DNA of 24,486 nt from the IMG/VR virus record IMGVR_UViG_3300031964_000086, positions 1 through 24,486 of that record. The stretch is one strand, 5' to 3'. Shown piece after piece: positions 6,470 through 14,680 of the stretch; within the stretch, counting starts at the first letter, position 1, and each line of letters begins with the position of its first letter. This stretch comes from a virus. The notes beneath the pieces are model-generated. The model was not told the DNA's origin. It ran no database searches and was given only the letters and a program-made list of their open reading frames with translations. The position numbers and the translations under genes are program-made.

Positions 6470-9364
6470 CTAGTAGCTGAAGGCGGAAGAGTTGAAGGCC
6501 GCACTCGGGTCGAAGGTCGTAACCGTCGTCGCGTAGGGAAGGGGCTCACACAGTGCGGCACTGACGGCGTGCGCTTGCGTCGTCGAGGTGACTTGCAGCG
6601 TGCCGGTAGTCCAGTTAGCGGACGTTGCCCCTACGGCCGTTACGGTCACGGTCTCTTGTGTCGGCAATCCGTGGTCGAGAAGGAGCTGTTGACCTATGCC
6701 GACCTGTGCAGCGAGAGGGTTCGTGACGTCAAGTGCCGCTTGTGTCACGGGGTTTATCGGCGTGATGGTTAGGGATGTCGCGCCGGCCAGCGCAGGCGAC
6801 TTCAGCCATGCACGCCACGACGTCATCACGCCGTACGGGGTCAAGTCGGCCGGACTGCACTGCATTGTGAGTGTTGCCGCACCCTTGTCGGAGAAATCCC
6901 ACTGCATCGACTCAATGAAGCAGTCAAGCTGCATGGGTGCCGCATAGCCGGGGGGCTGTCGCATCACTCGAATTCGGGTGCCGATTTCGAGGTTCACGAC
7001 CGTGCCCCACAGCAGCGGATTCCCGGCGAGATTCAACTTCAGCGAGGTAATGCGAACCGCCGCACTTTGATACCTCGACAGTAGATAGTTGGCCGCATCC
7101 TGGCATTCGAGCGTCGAGTTTGTGTTAATCGTCCGCTGCATCAGCCGGGCAAAGTAGTTGGTCGCCGACGACGTACTGTTCGCAGTGAAGATCTGACTCG
7201 AAGAGTTCTGCGTCACCTGAACCTGGCTCGCCAAATGCGTTGTGTCGTAGTCGAGTTGCAGATCTTCGTAAGGAAGCTCGCCCGGACCGTCACCGAAGGT
7301 GCAGTAGGGAACGTTCGAGTTGTACCTGAACCCCCGACTCATGAACCGAAGCGTTCCGGTCCCCCGCACTACGTGCGACCCTGATTCGGTCGTGACGACA
7401 GCCTCTAGCGCGCTCATAGCGTCTGAGCCGCTGAGGTCGGTAGCCGGTCCCATGCTGGTTGTATTGCCGGCATCGAGCCATGTCGGTCCCGTAAATCCGG
7501 CATACCTCAGGATGCGGGCGTAACGCGCTCCGGAGGACTCCCCCGATGCTGCGTTGCGCCATGCCGTGTAAAGGTTCGTGATCTGCGTTGCGGTCAGCAG
7601 AGTAGGTATCTCCGCCACGAATGCAATGTCACCCGTGTAGTTAAAGTCCGTCATGTTGCCCAGCGACGAAACGACCATTGCGCCGACACTGTCGCAGACA
7701 ATGCCGTTCGGGACACCGTAATTGATGTACCCCGACGTGTAGGACGTGTAGGCACTGGCAGTCTTGCCATCGAAGGATGCCATGATCTCAGTGGACGTTG
7801 TACTCATCCCGTAGACGAGTAGGTGCCAGTTGCCATCGGTCGGGGTGGCCGATGTGCTTCCGGAAAACGCCATACTCAACTGATAGGGCGCATACTGTGC
7901 CCCGATCGCCAGGTATGCGCCTGTGTCCTCGATCTGAACTTCAATGTTCGCGCCGGATGGCGCGAAGCCATTGTTGTACTGGTCGTACGCGGACGCGAGT
8001 TTGGCGAGATTGCCCGACCCGAGGGCACCAGAGCCCCAGAGAAACGCAATCACGCGCGTCCACTCGGCAGGGTTCGCCGGTCCAGTAATTCCCGCCGAGG
8101 ACAGCGAAAGAAAGGACGTTGCTACGGGGGTTGTGGTCCAGCTGACCCCCGGGGACGGATTGGTCAGCGTCATGACCGTGCCCGGACCAGCGAATTCCCC
8201 GGTAGCCGTGTTGGTCGCGGTAATGCTCATTCCGAACGCGTACGCGCCTGAACCGGCCTTCGATGTGCCGAAATTGGCCGCAGGGTTATTGCCAGTACTG
8301 TCGGCTGCGGACGTTGCGCCGACAGGGTCGTCGAGCCGGTAGACGAAGCGCGGGTTGAGCAGGTTCAGTTCTTCGGTCAGCGGGTCGGCGAGAGTGTACT
8401 GAGACAGCAGCGCGAACGCGTCGACAGCTTCGGGCTTGACCGTCCCCCGCAAGCCTCCGGAATCCCAGGTGGTAGGCCAGCGTTCCACGTAGCCGTTGAA
8501 GATCGGATACCAGTTCCCTGGCCAGACCCACGCCGTAGAAGTCGAATTCTGCTCCAACTGCCATGAGTTGACCTGAAGTTCCGTCGCCGAAGTCGTCGCC
8601 GCCACAGTGAGCGATAGGCCGACCAGTACGCCCGTGGCGTTCGCGGGTGCTGTCCCCCATGCGCGGATCTGAGTCCATCCGGCGGACGTCGAGCCGACCA
8701 GCGCGGCAACGTCCCCCGCCGCCCAACTGGTCACCGTTGCAGAGCCGTTGGTGTAGAACCCCATGCACGCCGCTACGTTGGCAGTCGTCGAGGCAGTCAC
8801 ATTGCGGACGTAGATCTGAAACGCGTAGGGCATGCCAGCGCGGACAGACAGGTGATCATAGGTAACTACGTTGGTATTCCCGGCAGTTGCGGCCGGTACG
8901 GCAAACTGAAACGCCGTGGTGCCATTGGGGACATTCCCCGCGCCGAGCATCTGAACGGTTCCGCCGGTCGAGTCCGTTCCGGACACCACACCGATATCAG
9001 AGTTCGTCGGGTTGTAGCCGGTCGCCCAACCCGAGCCGCAACTAGCGATCTGCTGCGGAAGCAGGTTGGGCGACGCACCCCACATGAGTCGACGCCGGAA
9101 CGGCTGAAATGGTTCGACATTGCCGAACCATGGGCCACTCGGGTTCAACGGGTCTAGTGCCCCGTCGGAGTTGTCGAGAGTTGTCGAGTACTCCCCCGCC
9201 TGCATGGCGTCGAGTTCGTACTGTCGACCCCGCTTGATGCTCACGCTGCCCTGAGTGCGCCCGGTGACGTCGACCCACTTATTCAGGGGTGGACCGCCAC
9301 CGTTGACGTTCCATGCCGACCCCCAAGAATCTTCGTACAGTGGGGCATTGACGTTCAGCGACAC
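6470..9364 (-). CDS. Large minor tail protein with LamG-like domain, 964 aa
   Basis: This 964-aa protein directly follows the tape measure gene, where distal-tail/baseplate proteins are encoded. The N-terminal part (MSLNVNAPLYED...VDVTGRTQGSVSIKRGRQYELD...YSTTLDN) looks like the base of an actinophage tip protein. Residues about 110-290 form a beta-rich carbohydrate-binding-like region, and about 325-600 resemble a concanavalin A/LamG jelly roll (FVYRLDDPVG...GNWHLLVYGMS...). The remainder (about 620-860, YARILRYAGFTGPTW... to MQWDFSDKGAATLTMQC) has the look of a tail-hub domain. It starts at GTG with AGGGGGACC upstream. No peptidase or muramidase motif is seen, so cell-wall entry activity is not evident. 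Confidence 0.8.
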   Translation of the reverse strand: MSLNVNAPLYEDSWGSAWNVNGGGPPLNKWVDVTGRTQGSVSIKRGRQYELDAMQAGEYSTTLDNSDGALDPLNPSGPWFGNVEPFQPFRRRLMWGASPNLLPQQIASCGSGWATGYNPTNSDIGVVSGTDSTGGTVQMLGAGNVPNGTTAFQFAVPAATAGNTNVVTYDHLSVRAGMPYAFQIYVRNVTASTTANVAACMGFYTNGSATVTSWAAGDVAALVGSTSAGWTQIRAWGTAPANATGVLVGLSLTVAATTSATELQVNSWQLEQNSTSTAWVWPGNWYPIFNGYVERWPTTWDSGGLRGTVKPEAVDAFALLSQYTLADPLTEELNLLNPRFVYRLDDPVGATSAADSTGNNPAANFGTSKAGSGAYAFGMSITATNTATGEFAGPGTVMTLTNPSPGVSWTTTPVATSFLSLSSAGITGPANPAEWTRVIAFLWGSGALGSGNLAKLASAYDQYNNGFAPSGANIEVQIEDTGAYLAIGAQYAPYQLSMAFSGSTSATPTDGNWHLLVYGMSTTSTEIMASFDGKTASAYTSYTSGYINYGVPNGIVCDSVGAMVVSSLGNMTDFNYTGDIAFVAEIPTLLTATQITNLYTAWRNAASGESSGARYARILRYAGFTGPTWLDAGNTTSMGPATDLSGSDAMSALEAVVTTESGSHVVRGTGTLRFMSRGFRYNSNVPYCTFGDGPGELPYEDLQLDYDTTHLASQVQVTQNSSSQIFTANSTSSATNYFARLMQRTINTNSTLECQDAANYLLSRYQSAAVRITSLKLNLAGNPLLWGTVVNLEIGTRIRVMRQPPGYAAPMQLDCFIESMQWDFSDKGAATLTMQCSPADLTPYGVMTSWRAWLKSPALAGATSLTITPINPVTQAALDVTNPLAAQVGIGQQLLLDHGLPTQETVTVTAVGATSANWTTGTLQVTSTTQAHAVSAALCEPLPYATTVTTFDPSAAFNSSAFSY

Positions 9365-9382
9365 CTACAGGTCCCCCTCGAA

Positions 9383-9416
9383 GGGAAGCACCTACTAACG
9401 TTAGTAGGTGCTTCCC
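9383..9416. repeat. Palindrome copy 3, arms extended with GGGAAG/CTTCCC
   Basis: The core is at 9389-9410 with a CG centre. The outer arms GGGAAG (9383-9388) and CTTCCC (9411-9416) pair perfectly, giving 34 nt in all. It lies 3 nt beyond the tape measure stop codon and about 19 nt before the start of the next tail gene. The outer arms differ from those of copies 1 and 4 but keep complementarity. Confidence 0.92.
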
Positions 9417-9419
9417 GCT

Positions 9420-11822
9420 CTATCGTCGATACGGTCGCCACGTGCCGTTGTTCCTGGCACCCAGCTTCAACATCTCCTCTTGGAAGATGTCGCGTAGCTC
9501 TTGGTCTGATCTGACCGAACCTTCAACCGTGACCGTCACGTGGTTAGTCACGGTCACGGTTCCGCCAGTAGCCGAGTCCGGCATGCCCGCCGTGGTGCCA
9601 CCAGGAAGGGCACCAGGAAGCCCCGTACCGCCCAGAGAGGCAGACAAGGCAAGTGGAGTACCCAGCGCGCCTCTTAGGCTCCCCACGGCACCCGTGGCGA
9701 GTTGCTTCATGGACAGCGCGGCAGAGTCGGCGTGATCGTCGATGCCCTGCGCAATACCCTTCGCCATCCACTGACCGACTTCGGTCCGGAAGAGCCTCGA
9801 CGGCGAGTTGATCCCGAGAAAGGACTTCGCTGCGTTGAGCGCTCCCTTCGCAAGCCCTTCTAGGGTGCTCGCAATCGCGCCGCCGGCGTCCTCGATTCCG
9901 TGAACGATGCCTTCGACGATGCCGGAGCCGATCGACCAGACCAGCGAAACAATGCTGGAGAGGAAGCCGCCCAAAAAGTGCATCACGTCGGAAAAGGCTT
10001 GAGAAATCAGGTGAAGGAAATCCGAGCAGGCTTTTCCCCAGTGGCCGGTTATCAAGTCGAGGACAACCCCGATGATGTTCATCACCAGGTGCATTCCGAG
10101 CGTGACGACATTTGAGATGTTCGTCCACGCGAACTTGATTACCGCAACGATGATCCCCCAGGCCGTAGAGATCACATCGCCCAGAATCTCGAATCCGGCC
10201 TTCAGAAACGCCCAGGCAATTCCTGCTACGACCTGGATTTGCTTTAGGCACAGCGACCAGAATTCAGACAGTTCAGTCGTGTGTCCGCGCCACCAGGACG
10301 TCAGGTCGCCGACGCGAGCCATGACCCACTTGAACACGTTCGCGTCGAGCCACTTCGCCCAACCCTGGACTTCCTTAGACGTCGCTGCCCACGCAGCGCC
10401 AAAAAAAGCAAGCGCCGCATGCCACAGAGACATGAACCCCTTAGAGGATTCGGCGGTCTTCTCGACCCACGTCACGACTGTTTTCCAGTGCATGACCAGC
10501 ATTACCAGCCCAGCGCCGAGCGCCATCACGCCGACCACAAGCCACGTGATCGGGTTGGCCAGGATTGCGGCAGTGAAGGACCACGCCGCCACGCCCGCAG
10601 CAGCGAGACCGACAACCAGAATCCCACCGATTGCACCCGCCAGCGCCAGCGCAACTGACCGGTGACGCGTCATCAGCGCCATTCCCGAGGACAGCCACCC
10701 AAGGAACTTCTCGGCGTACGGGAGTAGGACGAGACCTATTCGCGTGGCAAGAGCCTGAAAACCCGCCTCAAGCTGCTTGAGTCGTTGGGAAAAGGTTGCC
10801 TGAGTCGCCGCCCATGCTGCCCCGAAGCCGGTCGCGCCCTTTGTGAGTTCGGGGTATTTGCTGTTCAGCCGGTCGATCTGATCGACCAGAACGGCGAGGC
10901 CAGAACCGGCTTTCTTGCCGAACATGTCCGTAAGAACCTGTCCGGTTTCTGTCCCGGTAACGCCCGCCTTTTTCATGCGGCCGACCAGGTCGTTCAAGGC
11001 GAGCTTGAGCCCACCCTTCTGCATGTCCTCGGAAAGAGTCGTTGCCGACATTCCGAAGCGCTTCAGGTCGGCTGCGGCAGTTGCGGCCGGCACCGCCATG
11101 GCCTGAACAGCCATGCGCAAATCCGTCGCTGCGACCTTTCCTCTGATGTTGTTGTCACCAAAGGTCGCCAGCGCCGCGCCAACGTCGTTCAGGGTAAGGC
11201 CGTAGCCCTTGACCACTGCAAGAACGCCGGACCCGAGGGCATCGGCGAGATCCTGCATGGTCATATCGCCGGAACCGACGATAGCGTTCAACGCGCCCAT
11301 TGCTTGCGAATAGTTCTGGACGCCCGGAATTCCGGACGCAATCGCAGCGTCTAGCGCGTTCTGAACATCGACTAGGTCGGCGTGACCAACCGCCGCACCC
11401 TCCGCCGCAATCTTCAGAATGTCGAGTGCCTGAGGCCCCTTGATACCGATCGAGGCAAAGGACGACTCAACGTGAAACAGGGCTTCGCTGAGCGAGTTAG
11501 GCGAGAACCCAACCTGTCCAGCAAGGCTCAGAACCCCATTGCTCAGGTAAGCAATCTGCTGCTTCGATGCGCCTGCCTGAGTGCCAAGAAGAGCCATGTT
11601 CGACTGGAACTCGGCGGCCATCTTTATGGACTCGTAGGCAGCGCCAAGAGCCGCAGCGCCAATGCCAAGCATTGCGGCCTTACCGACAATGCCGAGCCCT
11701 TCCATGCTCTCGCCGCCTTCAGCGTCGAGTTCTGCGAGACCAACCTTTGCTTCGTCGATGGTCGCGAAAAGACCAGTCGCGTTCCCAAGAAATTCAATGA
11801 AGACCGGAGGTAGTCCAGCCAA
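9420..11822 (-). CDS. Tape measure protein, 800 aa
   Basis: This is the longest head-tail-region gene after the tail chaperones and has tape-measure features. Its N-terminal half is helical with a TP901-like core (AAEFQSNMALLGTQAG..., SEALFHVESSFASIG..., DLADALGSGVLAVVKGYG...). Several hydrophobic membrane-like segments follow at about residues 390-460 (LALAGAIGGILVVGLAAAGVAAW, LVVGVMALGAGLVMLV), then Trp-rich helices and further hydrophobic stretches near 530-640. The C-terminus is Gly/Thr-rich. Tape measure proteins set tail length and enter the host envelope during infection. At a rule-of-thumb 1.5 A per residue, 800 residues would predict a tail near 120 nm. It starts at TTG with GGCGGTAG upstream. 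Confidence 0.92.
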   Translation of the reverse strand: MAGLPPVFIEFLGNATGLFATIDEAKVGLAELDAEGGESMEGLGIVGKAAMLGIGAAALGAAYESIKMAAEFQSNMALLGTQAGASKQQIAYLSNGVLSLAGQVGFSPNSLSEALFHVESSFASIGIKGPQALDILKIAAEGAAVGHADLVDVQNALDAAIASGIPGVQNYSQAMGALNAIVGSGDMTMQDLADALGSGVLAVVKGYGLTLNDVGAALATFGDNNIRGKVAATDLRMAVQAMAVPAATAAADLKRFGMSATTLSEDMQKGGLKLALNDLVGRMKKAGVTGTETGQVLTDMFGKKAGSGLAVLVDQIDRLNSKYPELTKGATGFGAAWAATQATFSQRLKQLEAGFQALATRIGLVLLPYAEKFLGWLSSGMALMTRHRSVALALAGAIGGILVVGLAAAGVAAWSFTAAILANPITWLVVGVMALGAGLVMLVMHWKTVVTWVEKTAESSKGFMSLWHAALAFFGAAWAATSKEVQGWAKWLDANVFKWVMARVGDLTSWWRGHTTELSEFWSLCLKQIQVVAGIAWAFLKAGFEILGDVISTAWGIIVAVIKFAWTNISNVVTLGMHLVMNIIGVVLDLITGHWGKACSDFLHLISQAFSDVMHFLGGFLSSIVSLVWSIGSGIVEGIVHGIEDAGGAIASTLEGLAKGALNAAKSFLGINSPSRLFRTEVGQWMAKGIAQGIDDHADSAALSMKQLATGAVGSLRGALGTPLALSASLGGTGLPGALPGGTTAGMPDSATGGTVTVTNHVTVTVEGSVRSDQELRDIFQEEMLKLGARNNGTWRPYRR

Positions 11823-11833
11823 TCGACTACCGC

Positions 11834-12328
11834 CTAATCTGTGCTAGTTGCCTTTGCCCAAGCTTCATTCCAAATTCGGGGCATCTTCGGGGTTGCTGCT
11901 GCAATCCCCGGTTTGAAGTAGGGAAACTTGCCTTCGACCCACTTCTTATAAATGTTCTGGTACCCGCCGAGACCGCCGGACATCACGACCGCATTGAATG
12001 TCCCCCGGCCAACCTGCCGGCTCTTCCGGCTCGACCGGATGGAGCGCTGAAGCTCACCGGACATCTTGCCCGGACCGCCACCACGGCTGATGTGTTCCGG
12101 ACTGCTCCGAACCGTGATCGCGGGACGATCGGGGAATCGCTTGGACTGGCCCCGATGATTCCAGCGCGCCTGTCCACGCATGCGGGATTTGATAGACGTC
12201 TTCGCCTGTGCCTGCACCTTTTTGAGTGCGGCTTGCGTGGCGATATCGACGCGGGCTTGCATGCCTTCCAAAGCCTCGACTACGTCGCCAACGCCCTCGA
12301 CAATGGCACCGACCATTCCGTCACCCAT
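11834..12328 (-). CDS. HK97 gp10-like tail/neck protein, 164 aa
   Basis: The ATG at 12326-12328 overlaps the stop of the tail-chaperone extension as TAATG, so I prefer it to the longer frame upstream. The 164-aa product has an N-terminal helix (VEALEGMQARVDIATQAALKKVQAQAKTSIK), a basic centre (SRMRGQARWNHRGQSKRF), the GGGPGKMSGELQRSIRSS motif, and a C-terminal KFPYFKPGIAAATPKMPRIWNEAWAKA helix. The whole layout matches HK97 gp10-like minor tail or neck proteins. Its place between the chaperones and the tape measure is unusual, since gp10-like genes normally lie before the major tail gene. Confidence 0.6.
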   Translation of the reverse strand: MGDGMVGAIVEGVGDVVEALEGMQARVDIATQAALKKVQAQAKTSIKSRMRGQARWNHRGQSKRFPDRPAITVRSSPEHISRGGGPGKMSGELQRSIRSSRKSRQVGRGTFNAVVMSGGLGGYQNIYKKWVEGKFPYFKPGIAAATPKMPRIWNEAWAKATSTD

Positions 12329-12543
12329 TAGCCTGACTCCTTCGCCCGGCGCACTTTGGTAACCGTTTCGTCGATGGCCAATAGCCAATCGAGTTCGGTT
12401 GCGGACTGGTCGTCGAGGTCGGACGGGCGACAGTGCAGCAGCGTGCAAAGTCGCCACGTCCGGAATCGAGCGGCGGAAACTTCGTCGAGGTCGTCAGCGT
12501 CGTGCCCCTCCAGCGCTGCCCTTATTCGCCAGAGGGAACGATA
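12328..12543 (-). CDS. Tail assembly chaperone extension (gpT-like), -1 frame
   Basis: This stretch has no good start of its own and is read as a -1 frameshift continuation of the chaperone gene that ends at 12522. It encodes 71 residues beginning YRSLWRIRAALEGHDADDLD and containing the typical TELDWLLAID segment, then KVRRAKESG. In long-tailed phages the shorter G and longer G-T proteins bind the tape measure in a fixed ratio and help the tail polymerise. The TAA ends in a TAATG overlap with the next gene. Coordinates start at the first codon after the best candidate slip. The true point may be a few codons earlier. Confidence 0.6.
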   Translation of the reverse strand, partial: YRSLWRIRAALEGHDADDLDEVSAARFRTWRLCTLLHCRPSDLDDQSATELDWLLAIDETVTKVRRAKESG

Positions 12544-12953
12544 GGGGACGCCGGGTCCGGGGTAGGCTCAAAGTTCGGCTGAAGAGCCGCAATGTAAGGC
12601 GCTACGGCCGTACGAAGCGCGTCGAGGTCGCGCCCCGGAAGATCTTGCACAGAGTCAAGCGACGGCTCAAACGGGTAGGACCACGACACAACCGCAGCGA
12701 GCACAAGCAGATCGTTAAGGGTCTCCAGCGGATCGAACGCGTCACCCATAACCTGAGCAATGGCGCGCTGAGCATCCGGGGTCATGTCTGCGCCACCCGC
12801 CTTCTCAGCCTCATTCACTGCATCGAGAAAGCCAGCGTTTCCGGTGAGTTGAGCCTGAATGCGCCGAATAGGCCGACGCTGGCGCTCGGTCACATCCTCG
12901 ACGGCTCGGAGGTCGGCATAGGCACCGGAGGGAAGATTGATACGGGTCGTCAT
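12522..12953 (-). CDS. Tail assembly chaperone (gpG-like), 143 aa
   Basis: This gene lies between the major tail and tape measure genes, the fixed location for tail assembly chaperones. The 143-aa protein opens TTRINLPSGAYADLRAVEDVTERQRRP, a common start for actinophage chaperones. A helical centre (FDPLETLNDLLVLAAVVSWSYPFEP, SLDSVQDLPGRDLDALRTAVAPYIAAL) and a Pro-rich end follow. Its start codon overlaps the major-tail stop as TAATG. A second frame at -1 overlaps its end and runs on to 12328, so part of the product is probably extended by programmed frameshifting. Confidence 0.82.
   Translation of the reverse strand: MTTRINLPSGAYADLRAVEDVTERQRRPIRRIQAQLTGNAGFLDAVNEAEKAGGADMTPDAQRAIAQVMGDAFDPLETLNDLLVLAAVVSWSYPFEPSLDSVQDLPGRDLDALRTAVAPYIAALQPNFEPTPDPASPIVPSGE
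12540..12548 (-). other. Candidate -1 frameshift site of the tail chaperone gene
   Basis: Near the end of the chaperone gene the 0-frame codons read TCC CCT ATC. A single -1 slip after CCT, allowing its tRNA to re-pair with CCC, would continue in the frame that encodes the gpT-like extension. It is not a classical X-XXY-YYZ heptamer. A second C-run (ACC CCG) a few codons earlier is an alternative. Only the need for a -1 shift is secure. Confidence 0.35.
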
Positions 12954-13915
12954 TAGTAGGTGCCGCTCGCAATCGCGTTGGTAAGGGTGGCTTTGATGGG
13001 GCTGTAGCCGGCGGACGCGCCAACGTCCGTGGTATTCGCATTGGCCGCGTAGTTGCAGCTCAGTTCGATGTAGTCCTTACCGCGCGATATCTCAGCGCCG
13101 GACAGAGTCACATTCGACATGTGGAGATCGAGCCCGACCAGAGCCGCACCCGTGCCGTTCGTGAATGAGATGTCGAGAACCTGCGACGCACCGGTCAGAT
13201 AGTTGGTCAGCTGTGTGTCCGACTCCATCACAATGGTGAACTTGCCGGAGACACTGACCACGCCGGACCAAATCTGATACGGGAACTGAGTACCGTCAAC
13301 GGCCTTCACGAGAGTGACCGGACGCTTAATGTCTACCTCAGCGTCCATGATTCCCGCCGCAGCAGTGCCGCCGAGAGAAACGGTCGTGTTCCATGCGGCA
13401 ATCGGCTTCAGTGCGGAGAATGCCGGTGTCGGTGCGGTGGTTGGGACAGACCCGAGAGTGGTCGCCTTCGCCGTGTACGTAATCATGCCGTCCGGCGAGA
13501 ACTTGAAACTCATGTCACTGAACTTGCCGCCCGCATACTGCCGGACGCCTGCCACATAGTTGTCAGTGAAGGTGAAGCTACCGGGCTGACCATTGCCGTT
13601 ATTGAGAACAGCAAAGGCAGTCGCGTAGGGGACGCTCGACCCGGTTGTGACAACGTCGCCGAGAACGCCAGCGAGTGGCCATCCAATGGTGTCCGGGAAG
13701 ACGTCGCCGCCGAAGTCAACGGTCGCGCTGACCGGTCCGGCAACCTCCCCGTACTGCTCAACCATCGAACCCCGCCAACCCTTATCAGGCAGCAGAGTGA
13801 GACTGTCCTTTGGGGTGAGCGACGTCACCGGAATGTACGCCGTCGCTGCCGTAGCAGTGGCGAACCCCGGTTCCCGTGCAATGCCTAGGAATGAGAGTGC
13901 GGAACTCTTAGGCAC
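12953..13915 (-). CDS. Major tail (tube) protein, 320 aa
   Basis: This 320-aa, mostly beta-sheet protein lies immediately before the tail chaperone genes, where the major tail protein of siphoviruses is encoded. The sequence starts PKSSALSFLGIAREPGFATATAATAYIPVTS and has the long runs of Thr, Val, Gly and Ala seen in tail tube proteins. Many copies stack as hexameric rings around the tape measure to form the tube. No separate Ig-like C-terminal domain stands out clearly. It begins with GTG, overlapping the Pro/Ala-rich gene by 8 nt, and ends in TAATG with the chaperone gene. One half of the repeated palindrome (TTAGTAGGTG on the plus strand) lies exactly at its stop codon. Confidence 0.85.
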   Translation of the reverse strand: MPKSSALSFLGIAREPGFATATAATAYIPVTSLTPKDSLTLLPDKGWRGSMVEQYGEVAGPVSATVDFGGDVFPDTIGWPLAGVLGDVVTTGSSVPYATAFAVLNNGNGQPGSFTFTDNYVAGVRQYAGGKFSDMSFKFSPDGMITYTAKATTLGSVPTTAPTPAFSALKPIAAWNTTVSLGGTAAAGIMDAEVDIKRPVTLVKAVDGTQFPYQIWSGVVSVSGKFTIVMESDTQLTNYLTGASQVLDISFTNGTGAALVGLDLHMSNVTLSGAEISRGKDYIELSCNYAANANTTDVGASAGYSPIKATLTNAIASGTY

Positions 13916-14198
13916 TGGTCACCTCCGGAGCGACAGGAGCCACCGGAGCGGGCTCCACGGGCGCGGGAGCGGGCTCAACGGCCGGAGCGGGGGCAGGAGC
14001 CGGGGCAGGCTCGACAGGGGCCGCTACAGGGGCACTGACAGCCGGTACAGTCACGGTCGCCGCCCCCGGCGTGACAGGCATCCAATACCCATCCGCCGGC
14101 GCTTCGCCGGGAAGGTCGATGCACTGGCCAGGAAGCGCGGTAATGCCGAGAGTGGGGTAATACAGCTCAGTCGAACCAATGAAGCGGAAGGAATTCAA
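13908..14198 (-). CDS. Small Pro/Ala-rich head-tail region protein, 96 aa
   Basis: This 96-aa protein starts at TTG behind AGGGAC and has two parts. Residues 1-43 form a compact segment (FRFIGSTELYYPTLGITALPGQ...DGYWMPVTPG). Residues about 50-96 are a low-complexity chain of PAPAP and VEPAPAP units. Similar small proteins with flexible Pro/Ala tails sit in this position in some actinophages, between the tail terminator and the major tail gene. The first part could be a tail-associated domain and the tail could extend outward or act as a spacer. The repeat-rich end resembles the tail of the holin and the linker of the lysin, a shared composition in this genome. No function is known. Confidence 0.7.
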   Translation of the reverse strand: MNSFRFIGSTELYYPTLGITALPGQCIDLPGEAPADGYWMPVTPGAATVTVPAVSAPVAAPVEPAPAPAPAPAVEPAPAPVEPAPVAPVAPEVTSA

Positions 14199-14206
14199 GA
14201 AAGTCC

Positions 14207-14680
14207 CTAGATGGTGTTAGCGCACTGGATTTGGATTACGGACGTGGCCACACGGCCTAGGTGGTCGGGGTCCCAAGTGACTTCCGTCTGATCAGTCAGC
14301 GGAACGGCAACGGTCACGCTGTCGCCGAGACTGGGATCACTGCGGACGACTGCAACCACCGCATCGACAAGGGACTGAGCGCGCGTGTACACGCCTTGCG
14401 CGTCGTCGCCGCCCCGGTACACGTCGACCGTGATTTCTACGGTGTAGCTCTCGTCTAGCCACCCCGGACCGCCACCACCAACCAGACGCTTTGCCTTGAC
14501 CGTGCGGTGAACGGCACCGACCGACACAATGTCTTCGGGCTGATCCGGCCCCGGTTCGTCGTAGACGACAATCAGGCGCGCATCGGGATTGGACGGGTCG
14601 GGGGTGATCTGCGCGGATAGCTGAGTGAAGAGCCAGAGACGCGCGGCAGGGGCGGAAGACGTGGGAATGACAAGAGTCAC
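14207..14680 (-). CDS. Tail terminator/completion protein (gpU-like), 157 aa
   Basis: The protein follows the connector gene with a 1-nt overlap (TAGTG), so the GTG at 14678-14680 is chosen over the longer frame. Features of the tail-terminator family include a helix near the N-terminus (SAPAARLWLFTQLSAQI), a beta-rich core (ARLIVVYDEPGPDQPEDIVSVG) and TVEITVDVYRGG followed by helix TRAQSLVDAVVAVVRSD and a final strand segment (ATSVIQIQC). In HK97-like and lambda-like phages the terminator caps the tube and joins it to the neck. The gene order connector, this gene, small protein, major tail fits. Exact family assignment needs profile comparison. Confidence 0.68.
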   Translation of the reverse strand: MTLVIPTSSAPAARLWLFTQLSAQITPDPSNPDARLIVVYDEPGPDQPEDIVSVGAVHRTVKAKRLVGGGGPGWLDESYTVEITVDVYRGGDDAQGVYTRAQSLVDAVVAVVRSDPSLGDSVTVAVPLTDQTEVTWDPDHLGRVATSVIQIQCANTI

